A stretch of DNA of 64,000 nucleotides, from positions 12,770,281 through 12,834,280 of the forward strand of contig NC_088301.1 of NCBI RefSeq assembly GCF_032854445.1, read 5' to 3'. A program made the translations under genes and the position numbers. This DNA comes from Liolophura sinensis (lineage: Eukaryota; Mollusca; Polyplacophora; Chitonida; Chitonidae). Positions 35,526 to 47,700 of this stretch are shown here, one piece after another (the stretch's first letter is position 1; each line of letters starts with the position of its first letter). Below the pieces are notes generated by a model, which saw only the letters and a list, made by a program, of their open reading frames with translations, ran no database searches and had not been told where the DNA came from.

Positions 35526-36539
35526 AAAAAGAGATAAAAAGATTAAGAGACCAAGATGGCCCAGATGATTAAAAAGTTTGGTTACGGAGACTATTATGTC
35601 GTTGTTTCAACTGAGGTTTTTGAGGTAGCCCTATCTTCCAAAGGGCAAAACGTTAACACCAGATACTCCCGTTTTCATTAAACCAATCAACCTCACAGCC
35701 GTCATTTAGGCGAAAGATTTTTAAACCGAGACCTTAACACCCACTAATCAGCCTAAGATTCCATAGATAATAAAAATGTAGGGCGAGATCAGAGAGGATT
35801 TCGTTCTTATTTCTTGAAATGTTCTCTGTAGGCTTTATTCTAATTATTAACACTTGCTAATAATTTACTAACACTAAATCTTGATCCACTTGCACGAAGA
35901 CCTAGTCTCTCTAAACCAGACCGTCCTAATCTACCGGTTCAGTAGAGTTACGGTTACAGTACCCTGCATAAGGAGAGTAACGAAAACCCTACAGCGTCAC
36001 GTGCTCGGAACAACCCCTTGACAATCAGCATTTAAGACGACTACGTGCAAGTGGACGCAGGAAAGCACGTCGTGCTGATGACTAGTTTTTTGATAAGCTT
36101 GGCATTTCCTCCTTAGTATACTCATGATGAAAATACGGGCGAATTCAGTGTCAGATCTTTTCTTTTGACGTTCTAACACTTTTGAGGGGAGATAACTGTA
36201 TCTATCCAGAGCGTGTTATAGCGTGTGGGCCTCTTGTCCCCTCATCATTCATGTTGTGAATATATCCATCTAACTGTAAGGAAAAGTATGAAGGTATGTA
36301 TACATGTATTTCTGGAGTTTCCTCGGTGGTAATGTTATCGCGTTATTTTGAAGTCATTTCAATCTGCCACAAGATTTGATTAACATAAACTTATGTCACT
36401 GCACTAAAAGGACACACTTTTTCTCTTGCGAGATCTTCTGTTCCGTCGTATTTTGGACGAAAAGACAGTTTCACCTGGACAATTCCTCTTAGCCCGTACG
36501 TTTATCAGCGGACTGATGTTCGGACGACAGGATGCATTG

Positions 36540-37265
36540 TTCCTGTGAACTACAGACTTGGTGTAAATATGTATATATGTCTATGTCCTTCGGTTTTCCC
36601 CAAAAAACGTTCACTTCATACTTCACAGGTGCATTGATTTATTGTTATGTATTTACTTATTTGATTGGTGTTTGACCCCCTACTTAAGAATATTTCGCTT
36701 ATATATGAAGACGACCAGCATTACGGTGTGTTTGTGTGGGGGGTGGGGTGGGGGTGGGGGGGGGGGGGACCACTTTCTGCGGGTTGCTGGTAGACCTTCC
36801 CACGTACTGCCACGGAGACACCCATGTGTTTTGAAATATTACCCTGGATAATAAGTGGTGATACCCAATATATCGTTGATGTAAATCTGTGGCCCCATGT
36901 GTGTATATGTCTGGCGATTTTCCACAACCGTTCGTCCTATCCACTTAACACTTGCAAGGTGATATTGAGAATTTTTTATTCGTTAAAACATCATAGTCGT
37001 TGGTGTAAATCTGTGGACCTTATGTATGTGTATGTCTTAAAATTTCCCCACAAAACCGCTCATCAGATCCACTTCATATGCCACAGGTATATTGAGATTT
37101 TCCCCAGGAAAATTTATTTGTGAAAACTACTTATAGTCCTTTGCTATAAATCTGAATATATGTGTACTTTCTTCGATCTCCTCACAACTGTTTATCCGAT
37201 CTACTGCTCTCCCCCTTAGGCGTATTGAGATCTAAGATTTTCACAGGACACAATTTTTTCGTCCC
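36540..37265 (+). repeat. Degenerate ~140-bp tandem repeat split by a SINE
   Basis: Four related units each hold GGTGTAAATCTGTGG-like, TGTGTATATGTCT-like, TTTCCCCACAAAACCG-like, GATCCACTTCATATGCCAC-like and GTATTGAGATTTT-like pieces. A SINE at 36646-36815 interrupts the array. A further diverged unit lies at 38390-38480. Confidence 0.75.
36646..36815 (-). mobile_element. SINE with internal G-rich replacement
   Basis: Tail and TACTTAAGAATATTTCGCTT are present, then GACCAGCATTACGGTG. A G-rich run (about 36732-36770) replaces the GGAAACCGGGCAGAG part, after which GGGTTGCTGGTAGACCTTCC resumes. Confidence 0.8.
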
Positions 37266-37284
37266 AAGTATAGTTTACTCCACA

Positions 37285-37380
37285 TAGGCCAGCGTGCGAG
37301 AGTTGACAAATACATGGATGACCGATGAAACACGGCTTCAGTTTTCCCCAGTAAGGCTCTTATTCTAACTGCCCTACAAA
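37285..37380 (+). repeat. Dispersed repeat R1, partial
   Basis: GAGAGTTGACAAATACATGG, CGATGAAACACGGC and AAGGCTCTTATTCTAACTG follow R1 order. Confidence 0.55.
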
Positions 37381-37426
37381 TGCTTAAATACACATATGTT
37401 TAATATACACATATCAAAAACAATAA

Positions 37427-37605
37427 TCTGTTAAATGTAAAAGAGTGATGATGTCTGAGTGATGCTAAAATACATTCTGCTATTACAGCAGATTATTCTG
37501 TTAAATAAAGCCAACAATTTCTATAAATATAACATAGATTGTATTAGGCTACCAGGAAAAAGTATTAAATATGATGAACTAATTATGCTGCATTTAACAG
37601 AATAC
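37427..37605. repeat. Possible MITE with short inverted ends
   Basis: CTGTTAAATG near the left end and CATTTAACAG near the right are exact inverted 10-mers. An internal copy (CTGTTAAAT) lies near 37499. No coding capacity. Confidence 0.4.
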
Positions 37606-37664
37606 AGAATTTAAGCCTTACTCAGGCAACATAGTTTTTTTTAGTGTAGTAGTAAATTACCAAT

Positions 37665-37875
37665 AATGGCAAGACCAATTCTCAAAACGACGTTAAACAC
37701 AAACTACCAAAGAAGTAAGAAAGTATATAAAGTATGAAATTGGTGCGGAACCACACAAAGAGAAGCAGTCAGCAGTTTTCAATGATACTGAAAAGACGCG
37801 AGATATGTTCTAGGCGAATGATTGAAATCAGTAATCAAGCCGTGTACAATGTTAGTATATACGTTGTCGACAATA
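37665..37875 (+). repeat. Dispersed repeat R2, best copy
   Basis: ATGGCAAGACCAATTCTCAA, ACGACGTTAAACACAAAC, GAAGTAAGAAAGTATATAAA, GAGAAGCAGTCAGCAG and AAATCAGTAATCAAGCCGTG. It matches 17325-17545 (-). Confidence 0.75.
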
Positions 37876-38212
37876 ATATATGTATCTCACCTGCACTTTG
37901 ATTGCAGCTGTTCATGCATATATCCAATTTGGTGACCTAATTCAATACGATGGATGTACAGCCCCTAGGCCCGGGTTAAGCAGAATTAGACACAATAATG
38001 ACGCAGGTCGCCAGACATTCTGGACGCTCTGTCTATACGTACCTGTACATAAAATTTACTAACAAGAGAATTATACTCATTGTAAAAGTTAAGAAATTTA
38101 GAGTAAAGGCGTTTGATGGAATATCCTGGACAAACTAGTGTTTGCAGTCATAACTTGTGGCATTGGTTGAAATCTTCATAGAACATAATTAAGATGTAAA
38201 CACAATTAAGAC

Positions 38213-38310
38213 ATACAGCGTAGAGAGGGAAACCTGAGGAGTTACGGCAGTTTGATAGATGGCAGATGGTCACATGTAACCAGTAAAAAACGGCCTCTTG
38301 TCACACAACA
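38213..38310 (+). repeat. Dispersed repeat R1, partial
   Basis: ACAGCGTAGAGAGGGAAACC, TTTGATAGATGGCAGATGGT and AACGGCCTCTTGTCAC. Confidence 0.65.
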
Positions 38311-38480
38311 CCCAGGATCTAACGAATGATACAAGGTGAGATATGTACACGCCATATGCACACGAGATATGTACAAGAGATATGTATAAGCCAATCCCAC
38401 GATTCTCCTCGCAACAGTTCATCCGATCCTTTTCACACACTTTATTAATTCGTGAAAACTTTAGTCACTAATGTCAATTT

Positions 38481-40220
38481 GTAGTCATATAATCTAGGAC
38501 CACGAACTTCGAGTTAGCTTCAATTGTCCAGGGCACTGCTTGTTTTGGGGTTGATTCGCTTGAGCTGACTGACAGTTAGCATACAGTGTTATGTCCCGGC
38601 ATATACAGCTCTTATTCTTGACTGAACTGGCGTCACACAAAGGTCAGATAACCCAGTTTAGCCTGTATCCACTCACACGATGAACTCGCCGAATATCTGC
38701 CCGATATTCGCCACCTCAAGCTCCACGTGATCTATATTCAGGCCGCGGTTGGTCTTGCGCAATACAGAGGGCGTATTTCATAACCTGGGTAAAATGTGCT
38801 CCTCAAGGGCCGGCCACACCAGTGTGTCACTGTACAATTACGAAAAACGCCTCATCGATAAATTTAGACCCATTTAGTGCGTGTTTCCCCTTGCCATGGG
38901 TTAAGAAACAATTTGTGTGACACACGAGAGGCATTGACAAGAACGGTAACTCTTTGAGACGGACGTACTTTTATGCGCAGAGGGAATACAGGCTCAAGCC
39001 AGGCCACGTAGTCAGTGAGATGGTTTTAAATACAACAGGTAACGTGAATATGATTTGAATCATTTCCATATTGATGTAAGGCTGATTTTCGCTTTGATCG
39101 ACCATCTACAGTTGTACTATTTATGATCGGCTAATATCGGAAAATAAGTCCCCGTAGGATTCCCACTGGTATGTATTTATACTGACAAGCCCAGTTAATA
39201 GTGTGAAAGTCTAATCTTGTAGATACACGTTTTTAAAGCTTACGTTAGCACACGCAGACGAATACAGTGCAGAACAATACGAGTAAAGTACACAAGTAAA
39301 GCCGAACACCTGTGATCATGTGTACTCAACCGTACCCTAAAAAATTTTCTGGTGTTTTTAAACCTCGTGTAATCCACCTATATATGAATACTACCACAGT
39401 CTGGTTTACGGTAAGCCCATGGTACAGAGCCTTTTGGGGAGCGGGAAATGTTCGCACCTGGCAAGGTACAAACGTACTTGAACTACCTCCTGACTTAAAG
39501 TCGCAGCCAAACAGGTGTGAGTTGTAAGAAGTTTAGAACTCTTTGTTTCTGGACTGCTGACTTACATTTGTAACAGGATATTTTTAACTACAAATGCACG
39601 GTTCGGTTGATATAAAGTGCGCGTAGGCTACATTAGCTCATGAACCAGACGCTCGTGTAAGAAGTACTACCGCATGACTCATTTTTATCGTAGCGCTATC
39701 CGGCTCTTCGTAATCGCAGCTCTCCCGATCTCATGTGAGCAGCGCCTTGAATGTGTCGGTCTCTATAACACGGCCTAATGACGTAGCAGATTAGAGTTCA
39801 ACTTTTAGATAAGTTATTTGCCGGCAGTGATCGCCAACTCTTTCAGACTAATGTGAGGATGTAAGGGCACGCTTGGATAAGATCAGGCTCTTATTTATTA
39901 AATAACTTAAGACTTAATTCATGAAGTGATAATGCTGAGGACAGGAAAGAGCTCAAATTGTGGTTAGTACATTGTTTTTCAGGAAGGAATTAATATACAA
40001 ATTTTCAACTTTTGAAACATTTAAATTATAGCTGTGTTTGAATTCTTGAGTTAGGTCGCAAGACGTTGATAAATACGGATCCAGGCTACAAGGCTAGACT
40101 AGTGATATAAGTGGAAAATCGAAGATGTGTGTATTACATTGGGTGTTGCAATCTTTTACTTCCATGCGGGGGACACGGACACGCGTGTCCTCGCGTGGTC
40201 TTCTTACCGTATTATCTCCC
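38481..40220. other. Intergenic, no gene recognised
   Basis: A slightly more GC-rich stretch (38700-39030) holds no long frame. Nothing recognised. Confidence 0.45.
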
Positions 40221-40224
40221 TTGT

Positions 40225-40320
40225 CAGCAGTTATGTCAGTGATGTTGGAAAGACAACCAGGAATGTTCAGGGCGAATGAATGAAATCAGTATTCAAATCG
40301 CGTACCATGCTAAAACCCCT
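40225..40320 (+). repeat. Dispersed repeat R2, fragment
   Basis: GGGCGAATGAATGAAATCAG and TATTCAAATCGCGTACCATG match the right part of R2. Confidence 0.55.
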
Positions 40321-40644
40321 GACGGGTAAATTTTAAGGGAGGACGCTTACATATCTGGTATACAGAAGAATAATAAAATCTGTCTATAATTATCGGTGTG
40401 GTTATAGGGCAGTCTGGTGCTTTACTAACATGTTTCTTGGAGATGAAAATGTCTCCAGTCTTTTAGAAAGTGGACTTCTTATTCGTAGTGTTATTGGTGG
40501 AATGTAGTTTAGAAAATATGTTTAGGAATAGAGCTAGAGACTACGACGATTGTGCATTGTGAGACTTGAAGAAATCTGTCCATGGCAGTGCTGAAACGCT
40601 TTAAATGCATTGCATGTAGATGTACATATTATACTTAAACACAT

Positions 40645-40830
40645 ACAGCATAGAGAGTAAAACCCAAACAACAACGACAGTGTCACAGACGAACGACATA
40701 GAGAGTAAAACCAGAGCAGCAGTTTGTCCCAGTTAGAATTTTATTTATGGAAATGTTTGTCAAATAACAAATTACATGCCCCCCTCCCTCACCTCACCAC
40801 CCTGGCTTGAGCAGAATTAGTTAAAATAGA
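40645..40830 (+). repeat. Dispersed repeat R1 with duplicated left end
   Basis: ACAGCATAGAGAGTAAAACC occurs at about 40645, and GACATAGAGAGTAAAACCAG recurs near 40695. TTAGAATTTTATTTATGG and CTTGAGCAGAATTAGT then complete R1. Confidence 0.7.
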
Positions 40831-41544
40831 TATGCAATGATCATAAATGCATTATTTTAGACGTCATTGGTCTAGAATTACTACTACACGCTACGTTTAT
40901 GCAACCACTCTCGATTAAGTCATAATACTGAATGCCCAATGGTAAAAAAAAACGTCAGTTTTACTTTAAAGGAAAAGACAACACATGAGATTACTTTAGT
41001 TTTTTCGGAAGAGGACTGAGAACAAACCTAAATCGCCTCAACCAATTTGTTCTAATATGTTCTGTAACTCCACAAATCGCGTTTTAATCCAGAATTCTTA
41101 GGAGAGCACGGGTCAGAGAAACTGGAAACACAATGTTGTGTTACTCGTACTCCACACAGGCGTATTGATGAAAGGCAAAACGAGGTACATAATATGTCAT
41201 TGCAAACAGCTGAGTTCGTAGGTTTACTAAAAAACTTGGGTCTGTTTGGTTAAACTTGGTAACAAGACGGTGGCATTTATGTTCTCATTAAGATGATTTT
41301 GGCTAATGTGAACTTCGACAGCTGATACGATTAATTATCCCCAGAAATTATATTTGGGGCATTTTCTTGATGCATGCATGCATTTCATTGTCTTCATTAC
41401 CGATTGTCTTTTTAACCCATTTACCCTTATTTTACTCCCGTTATTCAGTCGAATATCAGATGAAAAGCGATTACGATTTCTCTTTTTTGGAGAGCATTGA
41501 GGCTAGTGGTCAGTATTGAATGAGTACATTCAATGACTCTTCTT

Positions 41545-41790
41545 ACAACGTAGAGAGTAAAACCAGAGCAGTGACTACATTGTGATAGGTGGCTAATGGT
41601 CATATGTGAGCGGTGAAAGACGGCCTCTTGTCAATTTGTATCAGTTAGGTTTTATTTTAACTGTTCGTGCAAATGCTTAAATAGTATGAAATAACAGGTC
41701 CATAGCACCATGGCTTAAGCAGAATTAGGTAAAAAAAAAAGAGTTGCTGTCAGATGCAGTTTATTTGATGTCACTGGTCTAGCTTGTCAT
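41545..41790 (+). repeat. Dispersed repeat R1, most complete + copy
   Basis: GTAGAGAGTAAAACCAGAGC, TGTGATAGGTGGCTAATGGT, GGTGAAAGACGGCCTCTTGT, GTTAGGTTTTATTTTAACTG, then GGCTTAAGCAGAATTAGG and an A-run. Confidence 0.75.
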
Positions 41791-42044
41791 GTATGTCCAT
41801 GTAATAACTCCATCACATCCAAACAATCACTCATTCAATAATCACTTAACCGCTCAATCCCACACACATTGTTTCCTTTTGTGATATATGAGATATATAC
41901 AATATATGTATTACAATACAGACAGGAATTACTTTTATTTTATAGACGAAGATTTGTTTCAAATCCCAATAGTTTGATAAGAATGTTGAAGAGGATACCA
42001 GGAGATTGATTATATGATTGATAGAGTTTGTGGGTAGAGGAGAG

Positions 42045-42143
42045 ATTTATTTACTCGACTGGTGTTTCACTTACACGACGGCGACCAACATTATGGTGGG
42101 AGGAAACCGGTCAGAGCCCGGGAAAAGCACACGACTATCCTGC
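42045..42143 (-). mobile_element. SINE, truncated
   Basis: ATTTATTTACTCGACTGGTG, TTTCACTTACACGACGGCG, ATTATGGTGGGAGGAAACCG and ACGACTATCCTGCAG. Confidence 0.85.
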
Positions 42144-42931
42144 AGAGTAGAAGATTTGAATGAGATACACGTATCACCTTGGAGAAATGATGTGAATCAT
42201 ACCGGATATGACACCCTGCCAACAACTCATTTATCTGCTTGGGAGAAAACCTATTTTCAAAACTGCGTCACTTCTATTTCGAGAGTAAAACTGATATATA
42301 CGCAGTCAAAAAAGTAACTGCGCATTGCAATTTCCTGAATTTAAAAAAGTGCGAAAGAATACAATTAATACAAGAATACAAAAGCTCATTCGCAGTTAAG
42401 CTAAGGACTCAGCTGACACCAGGATATGCAGTGACGAAATGTCACAAAAAGACCACGTGACACGTTTATTTTGTAGAAACAGGATTCGGTAGATTTTTTA
42501 AAGTCTCCGTTACTCTGATCTTCCAATATTATTTCTAGTCAGAACGTCTGATTCAATCCGTGACAAACGTTTAACAGTTCAGTCGAAAAGACAACAAGGT
42601 GTCATGATAACTTGATTAAATTAACTAAATAACTGTGTTAATAAGCTTCTAGTAGGATTGACGCAACAGAAAGTTAAAAGGCGCATGCATCACGAACCCG
42701 AATAAAAAAGCACTTGCCCAACGTCAGGGAAATGTTCAGGACGTCCGGGATCGCCCCAGTTCTGGGAGTCCACCCTGGAAGGTGAACACACCCGGTATTA
42801 GGCTTGCCAACTTTCATTTTCTCATTTCGTCATTTATTTGACCTTGATACTACGTGACAGACGAGATACCAACGACTACCTAACAAATAAGTAGCTCGTT
42901 CCCCTGAAATGCGAAAAACAGTACAGCAGAT

Positions 42932-42939
42932 TTATGTAA
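42932..42939 (+). promoter_or_regulatory. D-box-type site TTATGTAA
   Basis: The sequence TTATGTAA is a core site for the NFIL3/PAR bZIP family. It lies about 90 nt upstream of the candidate first-exon donor of the 202-aa bZIP gene. Such an 8-mer is expected several times in 64 kb by chance, so only its position is suggestive. Confidence 0.35.
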
Positions 42940-42954
42940 TTGTAGGAAAAAATG

Positions 42955-43026
42955 TTTATGTCAATACACAGTTTCTTTCTTGAGTTAATATATGCAGGTT
43001 AGCCGATCTTTGTCGTCTTTTCGACG
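42955..43026 (+). other. Candidate 5' UTR exon of the 202-aa bZIP gene
   Basis: GACG/GTGAGTAG at 43026/43027 is a strong 5' splice site. The next good acceptor is the pyrimidine-rich CTCTTCACAG ending at 43364, which gives a 338-nt intron. The 5' end of the exon is unknown. Confidence 0.4.
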
Positions 43027-43534
43027 GTGAGTAGTTAAGAAATGGCGGACGGAGTACCCTAATTCTTCAGCCTTTGCAACTGCCTTTGCGACCAATATTT
43101 TGCAACGTTCTGAGAGAACTAATTTTTTGAAGCTTGCATATTTAGTGACACAAACAAATCATTTTACCGTACTTTTGATAATAATTGTATGCGAAATTCA
43201 AATGAAAAAAGTTTTTTAGCTGTCGAAAAGGTTGATTGAGAGTTGAGGGAAGTTACTTGGAGCGTGTATATAGAGCACTAGCAATACTCCGTTTTCACAT
43301 ATGTTATATAGTAATTGTGACAGCCTCGATATTTGATATGTATCTATTTCTGGTCTCTTCACAGCCTGACATCGCCAGAGTCACAATCATCAACGGGGAC
43401 AGCCGTATTTGTCGTTGTAGACAAGTTGGAACAATAGTGATACACCGTACGATCAGCCACAGCTATCAGCTGAAGCGTTGTACATAACTGCAAGAAGTGT
43501 GCTTGGGAATTCTTCTTCAAAACTACGATAACAG

Positions 43535-44143
43535 ATGAAAGAATCAGTCATGATCCGAGCAGCAAAAGGCCAAGATACTCTTTTTAGGCCTGGAATTAAG
43601 AAAGACACTGTGTACTGGGAAAAGCGGCAGAAAAACAACGAAGCCGCAAGACGATCGCGCGAAAGGCGTCGGAATCGAGTGCTAGCGCTGGAAAGTCATT
43701 TGCAGGAGCTAAAGAAAGAAAATGAAGATATGAGAGCAGAGCTAGCTATCATCAAACGCCGCTTCGGTTTGCCTGTAAATGTGCGGATGATCGGCCATTT
43801 ACCGCCGGAGCAATTTGCAGATAAAATTTCCTGTTCCGGTCCGTCGTCGGTCATTTCCAGAGTACCAGCCGCAAACCACTCTGTCCGAGAAATGTTGACA
43901 TGTCCCGACACGTTTTTGGTGAATCGCTTAGCAAACCAGGACAAGATCTATTTAGACCCTCGCCAAGAGTCTCACCAGTCTCACGAATCGAACGTTCCGC
44001 TATGTCTGAAGCGCGAAGTCAGTGACCCTGGACAGAACTCCGTGCCCGCTAATCTGTCTTACCCACAGATCTATATCAGAAATTCGGCTTCAGCACAGGT
44101 GGACTACAGTTTTCAAGTCAAAAAAGAAAATATTGATCTCTGA
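43535..44143 (+). CDS. nfil3-like: NFIL3-like bZIP factor, 202 aa
   Basis: Short nuclear bZIP transcription factor. The domain sits almost at the N-terminus: FRPGIKKDTVYWEKRQ (17-32), basic region KNNEAARRSRERRR (33-46), zipper heptads L52, L59, M66, I73, then RRFGLP, which is typical just after the NFIL3 zipper. The rest is Ser/Pro-rich with no fold I recognise. It contains two psi-K-x-E sumoylation-type motifs, LKRE (158-161) and VKKE (195-198), and ends KENIDL. The NFIL3 PHKLR motif is absent. The ATG at 43535 is supported by an in-frame TAA two codons upstream. A 5' UTR exon behind the acceptor at 43364 is likely. The frame is intact. NFIL3-like from the basic region; exact orthology unknown. 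Confidence 0.9.
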   Translation: MKESVMIRAAKGQDTLFRPGIKKDTVYWEKRQKNNEAARRSRERRRNRVLALESHLQELKKENEDMRAELAIIKRRFGLPVNVRMIGHLPPEQFADKISCSGPSSVISRVPAANHSVREMLTCPDTFLVNRLANQDKIYLDPRQESHQSHESNVPLCLKREVSDPGQNSVPANLSYPQIYIRNSASAQVDYSFQVKKENIDL

Positions 44144-44229
44144 CCAGACCATTTTAAGCCAGTTTCACCAAAGTACCAGAGCAGACAGAACATCTATGCC
44201 ATTTTCATCTTGAAGGTGAATACTAGCCT

Positions 44230-44235
44230 AATAAA
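44230..44235 (+). terminator. AATAAA poly(A) signal of the 202-aa bZIP gene
   Basis: Canonical hexamer 87 nt past the stop codon, giving a short 3' UTR. Confidence 0.7.
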
Positions 44236-44708
44236 CAGATTTCACTTAATATTATAAAGAACTTTTTCATTTTGTCTTAGTTTTCATCTATCTTTTACCC
44301 CACTGTAGAGGAAGAGCTTATCTTTGAAAAGTAAAAGTTTCAAATGTGAACGTATTAATGCAAATGTTTCGTCAAATATGTCAAAAACATAGACACTCCA
44401 ATTAAACTGACAAGTGTCACAGTCTGCTTTTACTCTCTATACAAGACTCTTTCATACTTCTGAGGTTTCCATATTTCGGCAAAAATGTGTCATCTTCAGT
44501 TGACGTGAATATTAGATGACAAATAAAACTTTGTCTGAATATTTAAATGCCAATAATGTCATTTCATTCGCAGTTCATTTGGAGTATCTATGAATTTGTA
44601 TTATGCTAGTAAGCTTATTGGTGATTCAAGAGGCGATTACTCATGTCATTGTAGCTCTCCTAATACTTAACAATCCTATTGACATTCCCTTTCTACCAGT
44701 AGTGTTCG

Positions 44709-44777
44709 ATGATGATGATGAAAAGCTAGTGATGATGATGGTGATTATGATGATGATGATACTAATGATGATGATGA
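44709..44777. repeat. Interrupted (GAT)n microsatellite
   Basis: Runs of GATGATGAT broken by short interruptions. Confidence 0.9.
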
Positions 44778-47700
44778 GGTTTATGGGTAAGATGATCAAA
44801 ATGTGGAACAACAAATACTGAACAAATTTAGGTCGGATTTCGATGATTATTTATTATGAAAAATCCAATGCAATCGTGCATGGATCTCTTACTTATTTTG
44901 GAACAGACCATGGACATCTGAATTGGTGGCAAAAACCCTGAAAGCCTTAACCCCAACATACGCACCAACAAACGAATCACAGCCAGGCTATTAAGGAAAT
45001 TTATAGAGGCATGATAAAGCAGTTCTTTAAATTCCACTTATTATAAGTCAGTAAAAGCCAAAACCAACGCCCCAATATACAAAAAGCCAAACGCCTAGCG
45101 AAGCAGTAGTAAGTATCATCCATAAAGTCAATGGTATGAACCGACATGGGTTTGATCCCAGGTCTCCTGCCAACCTGTAAATGAAATCATCAGCTTTCGT
45201 AACTACCTGGAACTGAACAAACATCACTCTTCATCGAGAACATCGCCAGCACGAGTCGGCTTTGTACAAAACAATGATAGAACTCAGAAATTGAAACAAC
45301 GCATGTAGTTAAACTGTTACAGAGGTAGTTTTATTATACCAGGTATCCAAAATATAGTCAAAGTGACTACCCAAATCCTGAGCTGAAACCAGTAGATAAT
45401 GAACAAAAAAGAAAACGGCAAACAGGATAACGCTAGATGATTGACTTCACTCGATGCCATACGCGCGGCCGGTATATACATTGTCGTATTTACATACTAC
45501 AATAACACACGTTTTTTTTATACACAAAACACTAAGCATTCCGTGCGTCGTATGCAACTATGGAAATCGCACTGTCCGTAAAGAATTGTACAAAATGAAC
45601 GCATCTGAAGAAAGCACGGCCATTTGCCTTCGTAATAATGTCGACTCACATATCATGTAGGTACAATATTACAACCGTGGAAGGTAAACGACAACGACGG
45701 GAAATGTTTCCAAAAATTTGTCCCTGATAAGTGGCCAACAACACTTTGAAACCATTGATTTTCTTTTTATAAAGAACCTTGATTCAGTGGGGAAATCATC
45801 GAAGAAATACTTCTTAGGTCTAATGCCAGTTTCATGCGGATTAAAGCACGTATGGAAAGACGGATAAAGGAGCTTTCCAAGGCGAGCATTAGCTAAGGAA
45901 ACAAAGCGTGAGGAATCATTATTTCAAAGTGCAGCTATCCACTAGAAACGAATTTAAAGCAATGGCTTCTTTACACGGATCGCTACTGACAGACAAAATA
46001 TGAAAATGTTGCTCACTGTGAGCCAGCTAGTTATCCGGGAAAAAAACTCACCAGTTTTAAAGACACTAAGATTGGTGTTTCCGGTATTTAATTTGAGTCT
46101 TCTACAGAAATAAAATCTCAATGTAACAAAAGGGATCTATACCAATAGGTCTTGGCTGAAGCCTCTGAAATCAAAAGCAGAACATTTTCTCACATGAAAC
46201 CAACTTAAGGTGGTTAAGACATTTTCAAATCGATGGCAAATCGAATAAATACATGCACACAGTTGGCAAAATGCACACGCGGTTCAGTGCATTCAATGCC
46301 TTGAAGATCAGTATTCTGCAAACTGCCTCTTTTACAGGAATGCCGCTAAACATAGTTTAGAGATAATACACATTTAAATTGAAAAACACAATAGTAGACA
46401 AGATTAACTACGGGATGCTTGGTAACAACCAAGTTTTTAGACACAGACACAAAACCTGTAAATATTAGAGAATCAAAGAATACAAGGAAGTTATACGTAT
46501 ATGTTCAATTGTCCCAATTATAAACTCTTTAAGAGTCCAAAAACTGAATTTTATTCTGTAATAATTCTGTACACATCGAATAAAGAACGGGATTCTATAT
46601 TTTAACATTTTCAAAAGCAACGCAGTCCATGAATCAAAGGTCTGCCTGAATATACTCCAACTGGGGAGAGTTGTAAGCACTGTAAGACATACGTCATTAA
46701 AATAACTTTTCACATCTTGTAAATATAAATAAATAAAACACGTTTGATGAAATTCAATGACAATGAAAACAATGAATCTGTAGATAGCATGGAGTTGTTT
46801 TATTTGTGCATTGCCTGTCGACTGTTGCCTCTTTCAAATTCGAATGATTTTTTTTTCATATCACCATTGTTTCCAAATAGACACAGGGTATGAAATATAC
46901 TGAGACACTGTCTGTCACAGGATGACAGTCACTCCTAATCCGATGTTCATCAGAATTAACCTAGCAGGAAGGTGGGGGGCACAATGGTTACGAAAATCTC
47001 CGTCCGTTACACAATGCATGCAATCACGCTACAGTTATGAGAGTAACTCATTCGAGCCTGAATATGAGCCGTTACACTATCATGTTGGCTCCTCCAGTTC
47101 ATACAGACGTTAGCCTGTTGACATGGCATACACGATGGTCAGCGGCTGAACAAAGTACAGAGCCCATACTTATCAAGCTTAAGTCAAAAATTCAAACACA
47201 GGTACAATTACAATGTTTTGTTTTTCACTGATTCTTAACTGCAGAACAATGTACTATAACCACAATTTGGGTTCTTTCCTATCCTGCGTTTGGCTTTCCA
47301 AGCAAATGCAATTCATGATTAACGTCTTAAATTGCATGATAAATACAGGCCGGATAGCATAAATTTGACTATATACCACATGTGGGAAAGTAGTTATGAC
47401 GTGAAAGATGGTAACCGCAGTATTATGGGGTTACGTCGCCTGAGTACCGGTGTGTACCACCGTGATTATGAGGTGAATCGGATTACAGTTAAAGCCAATC
47501 TGGGGTCCCACGCAAGCTTCACCCGTCTTTCCAATATGTCTATGGGAATCCCTTACAGAACAATTCTTAAAAAATGTACCAATAAACCATGAGGTGTCTG
47601 GGACAATCACTAAAATCGAGCGTTTAAATATGAGGTTATTACTCTCAAGTGAAGTCCATGAGGTAAACTAAGTTAACATTAACTTGTTACGGAAATATTT

